In this document: positions 7,282-8,182 of the stretch, one piece after another
Layout of the letters: every line of letters begins with the position of its first letter
Position numbering within the stretch: the first letter of the stretch is position 1
Assembly (NCBI GenBank): GCA_029062725.1
Contig: JAIDPP010000046.1
Coordinates: 1-8,182 of the forward strand
DNA: 8,182 nt
Direction: 5' to 3'
DNA from: Muribaculaceae bacterium
GTDB lineage: Bacteria > Bacteroidota > Bacteroidia > Bacteroidales > Muribaculaceae
Notes under the pieces: model-generated
The model's input: only the letters and a program-made list of their open reading frames with translations
Databases searched by the model: none
Told to the model about the DNA's origin: nothing
Program-made: the position numbers and the translations under genes

Positions 7282-7923
7282 TTATGCTTCATCTTTGAAT
7301 TTCTCGTAAGGCTTTAACGCTTCAAGAAACTCTTCCGTAGCTTTTTTGACATCATCAGCGCAAGCAATAGCTTCACTTACGGCAATTCCATTGGCACCGG
7401 CCTTCATAAGAGCCTCGACATCTTCCACTCTGACACCACCTACAGCCACATGGGCGATATTAATTTCGAGTTTCTGCATGTCGGCCTCGATATCCTTAAT
7501 ACCCTCGAATCCGATCGCAGCTATTGAGTCATTGAAGAGGTCCGACTTCCGAAGAGGACCTAACGCAACATAATCCACATCAAGTGACCTTACAGCCTTT
7601 ACGCCGTCAATAGAGTCTGCCGTTACACCGATCACTGCCGCCGGGCCTAAGGTAAGTCTTGCTTTCGAGGGGAGCTCGCCGTTTTTGTCAAGATGGACTC
7701 CACCGACATCAAGGGTTTTAGCCAGTTCCACCCGGTTATGAAGCAGAAGAAATGCCTGCACCTCAAGACAGAGAGGTTTGATCTCCTCAATCACTTTCGT
7801 AACTTCCTCATCGGACGCTCCGTCCATGCGGATCTGCACCCAGCGGCCGCCTCCATGAATAAAGTCCTTCACCTGGTCGGATACGGAGTGCCTGGAACTT
7901 GTATTCGTAATGAATTGCAACAT
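7282..7923 (-). CDS. thiE: Thiamine phosphate synthase family protein (ThiE-like) with divergent active site
   Basis: A 213-residue TIM-barrel protein of the ThiE/TenI family. ThiE joins HMP-pyrophosphate and thiazole phosphate to make thiamine phosphate. Family landmarks: strand 1 LQFITN (2-7), WVQIRMDGAS (28-37), HNRVELAKTLDVGGVHLDKNG (62-82), AAVIGVTADSIDGVKA (95-110), DVDYVALGPLRKS (115-127), and the phosphate-binding end VAVGGVRVEDVEALMKAGANGIAVSEAI (159-186). Compared with B. subtilis ThiE, R59 is kept (R32), but K61 becomes D34, the N92-D93 metal/pyrophosphate pair becomes H62-N63, and T158-K159 become L129-F130. These are key catalytic positions, so normal synthase activity is doubtful. 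It lies 78 bases downstream of thiD, which favours a thiamine-related role. It lacks the GHVFET signature of TenI. I am confident of the family and unsure of the reaction. Confidence 0.8.
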   Translation of the reverse strand: MLQFITNTSSRHSVSDQVKDFIHGGGRWVQIRMDGASDEEVTKVIEEIKPLCLEVQAFLLLHNRVELAKTLDVGGVHLDKNGELPSKARLTLGPAAVIGVTADSIDGVKAVRSLDVDYVALGPLRKSDLFNDSIAAIGFEGIKDIEADMQKLEINIAHVAVGGVRVEDVEALMKAGANGIAVSEAIACADDVKKATEEFLEALKPYEKFKDEA

Positions 7924-8001
7924 TATTCTATATAAATTTAATCATTAAACCAATTTTTAACTTAATAACGAGCTGGAAAGGGTTTTGGTTGAATCCGTAT
8001 G

Positions 8002-8152
8002 TCACTTATTGAAAATATAAAGTGGGCCGTCACCAAAAGAGAGGTCCATATCAAGTCCTTTTTGAATTGCGAATGAAATGAAATCCTTGGCCATTCTCAC
8101 TGCTTTGGGTAGTATGAATCCTTTGGCAAGTCCGCATGCAATGGCTGAGGAA
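8002..8152 (-). CDS. thiD: HMP/HMP-phosphate kinase ThiD, C-terminal fragment
   Basis: Only the last 49 codons plus the TGA stop (8002-8004) are genomic. The visible protein SSAIACGLAKGFILPKAVRMAKDFISFAIQKG, followed by a tail ending FGDGPLYIFNK, matches the C-terminus of ThiD, where the family has S-S/A-A-I-A-x-x-L-A-K-G, then A-V-x-x-A-K-x-x-I-x-x-A-I and finally G-x-G-P-x-x-x-F. ThiD is a ribokinase-fold enzyme that phosphorylates hydroxymethylpyrimidine twice to make HMP-PP, the substrate of ThiE. The catalytic GTGC anion-hole motif would lie immediately upstream but is lost because the contig runs into adapter sequence. The frame stays open through the adapter to the window edge, so naive translation adds about ten false residues (LQRQMCIRAS-like) at the N-terminal side. 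The ThiE-like gene follows after 78 bases. Confidence 0.75.
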
Positions 8153-8182
8153 CTGGCTCGTATACACATCTGACGCTGCAGA
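8153..8182 (+). other. Sequencing adapter (Nextera/Tn5 mosaic end) at contig end, not genomic
   Basis: The last 30 bases match the Illumina Nextera read-through adapter (19-base Tn5 mosaic end followed by GACGCTGCCGA) at 27 of 30 positions. Bases 8161-8179 are an uninterrupted 19-base match that crosses from the mosaic end into the synthetic tail. Mismatches fall at 8156, 8160 and 8180. ThiD homology stops exactly where the match starts. This is residual library adapter assembled into the contig, and should be trimmed. Confidence 0.92.

Noticed and set aside
7924..8001. TPP riboswitch or strong promoter between thiD and the ThiE-like gene
   Set aside because: The 78-base gap is too short for a complete TPP aptamer and I see no conserved THI-box motifs; only a weak 6-base inverted repeat (AACCAA/TTGGTT).
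8153..8171. Tn5-like transposon end
   Set aside because: The match continues into the synthetic Nextera tail and sits exactly at the contig end, so library adapter explains it better than a mobile element.

Overview
The window looks like one end of a Bacteroidota contig, probably Bacteroidales and plausibly a gut family such as Muribaculaceae. The evidence is a lipoprotein-type RND adaptor paired with an HAE1-type pump, an rsfS-ftsH pair, an Fe/cambialistic-type superoxide dismutase close to those of Bacteroides and Porphyromonas, A/T-rich leaders without clear Shine-Dalgarno sequences, and moderate GC. The family-level placement is inference. All recognised genes lie on the minus strand, so in transcription order the window reads from high to low coordinates.

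Layout in transcription order. (1) 8153-8182 is not genomic: it matches the Illumina Nextera/Tn5 mosaic-end adapter and marks an artefactual contig end. (2) 8002-8152 is the last 49 codons plus stop of thiD (HMP/HMP-P kinase). (3) 7282-7923 is a ThiE-family protein whose catalytic and Mg-pyrophosphate residues look largely replaced. (4) 6639-7226 is a complete iron/manganese-family superoxide dismutase, followed by a strong hairpin at 6562-6588. (5) After an AT-rich intergenic stretch come rsfS (ribosomal silencing factor) and ftsH (membrane AAA+ zinc protease), likely co-transcribed and closed by a hairpin at 3811-3839. (6) Last is a tripartite efflux operon: a periplasmic adaptor lipoprotein (2554-3723) and an RND pump (1-2522). 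The pump runs off the window after 840 codons; an outer-membrane factor would be expected further downstream, outside the window.

The groups do separate jobs: thiamine salvage/synthesis, superoxide detoxification, translational silencing plus membrane-protein quality control, and multidrug-type efflux. I see no clearly new multi-gene system. The points most worth a second look are the adapter at the contig end, the degenerate ThiE-like active site, an insertion with two extra hydrophobic segments between TM6 and TM7 of the RND pump, mutually exclusive complementary segments between ftsH and the efflux operon, and the metal-tuning residue of the SOD.
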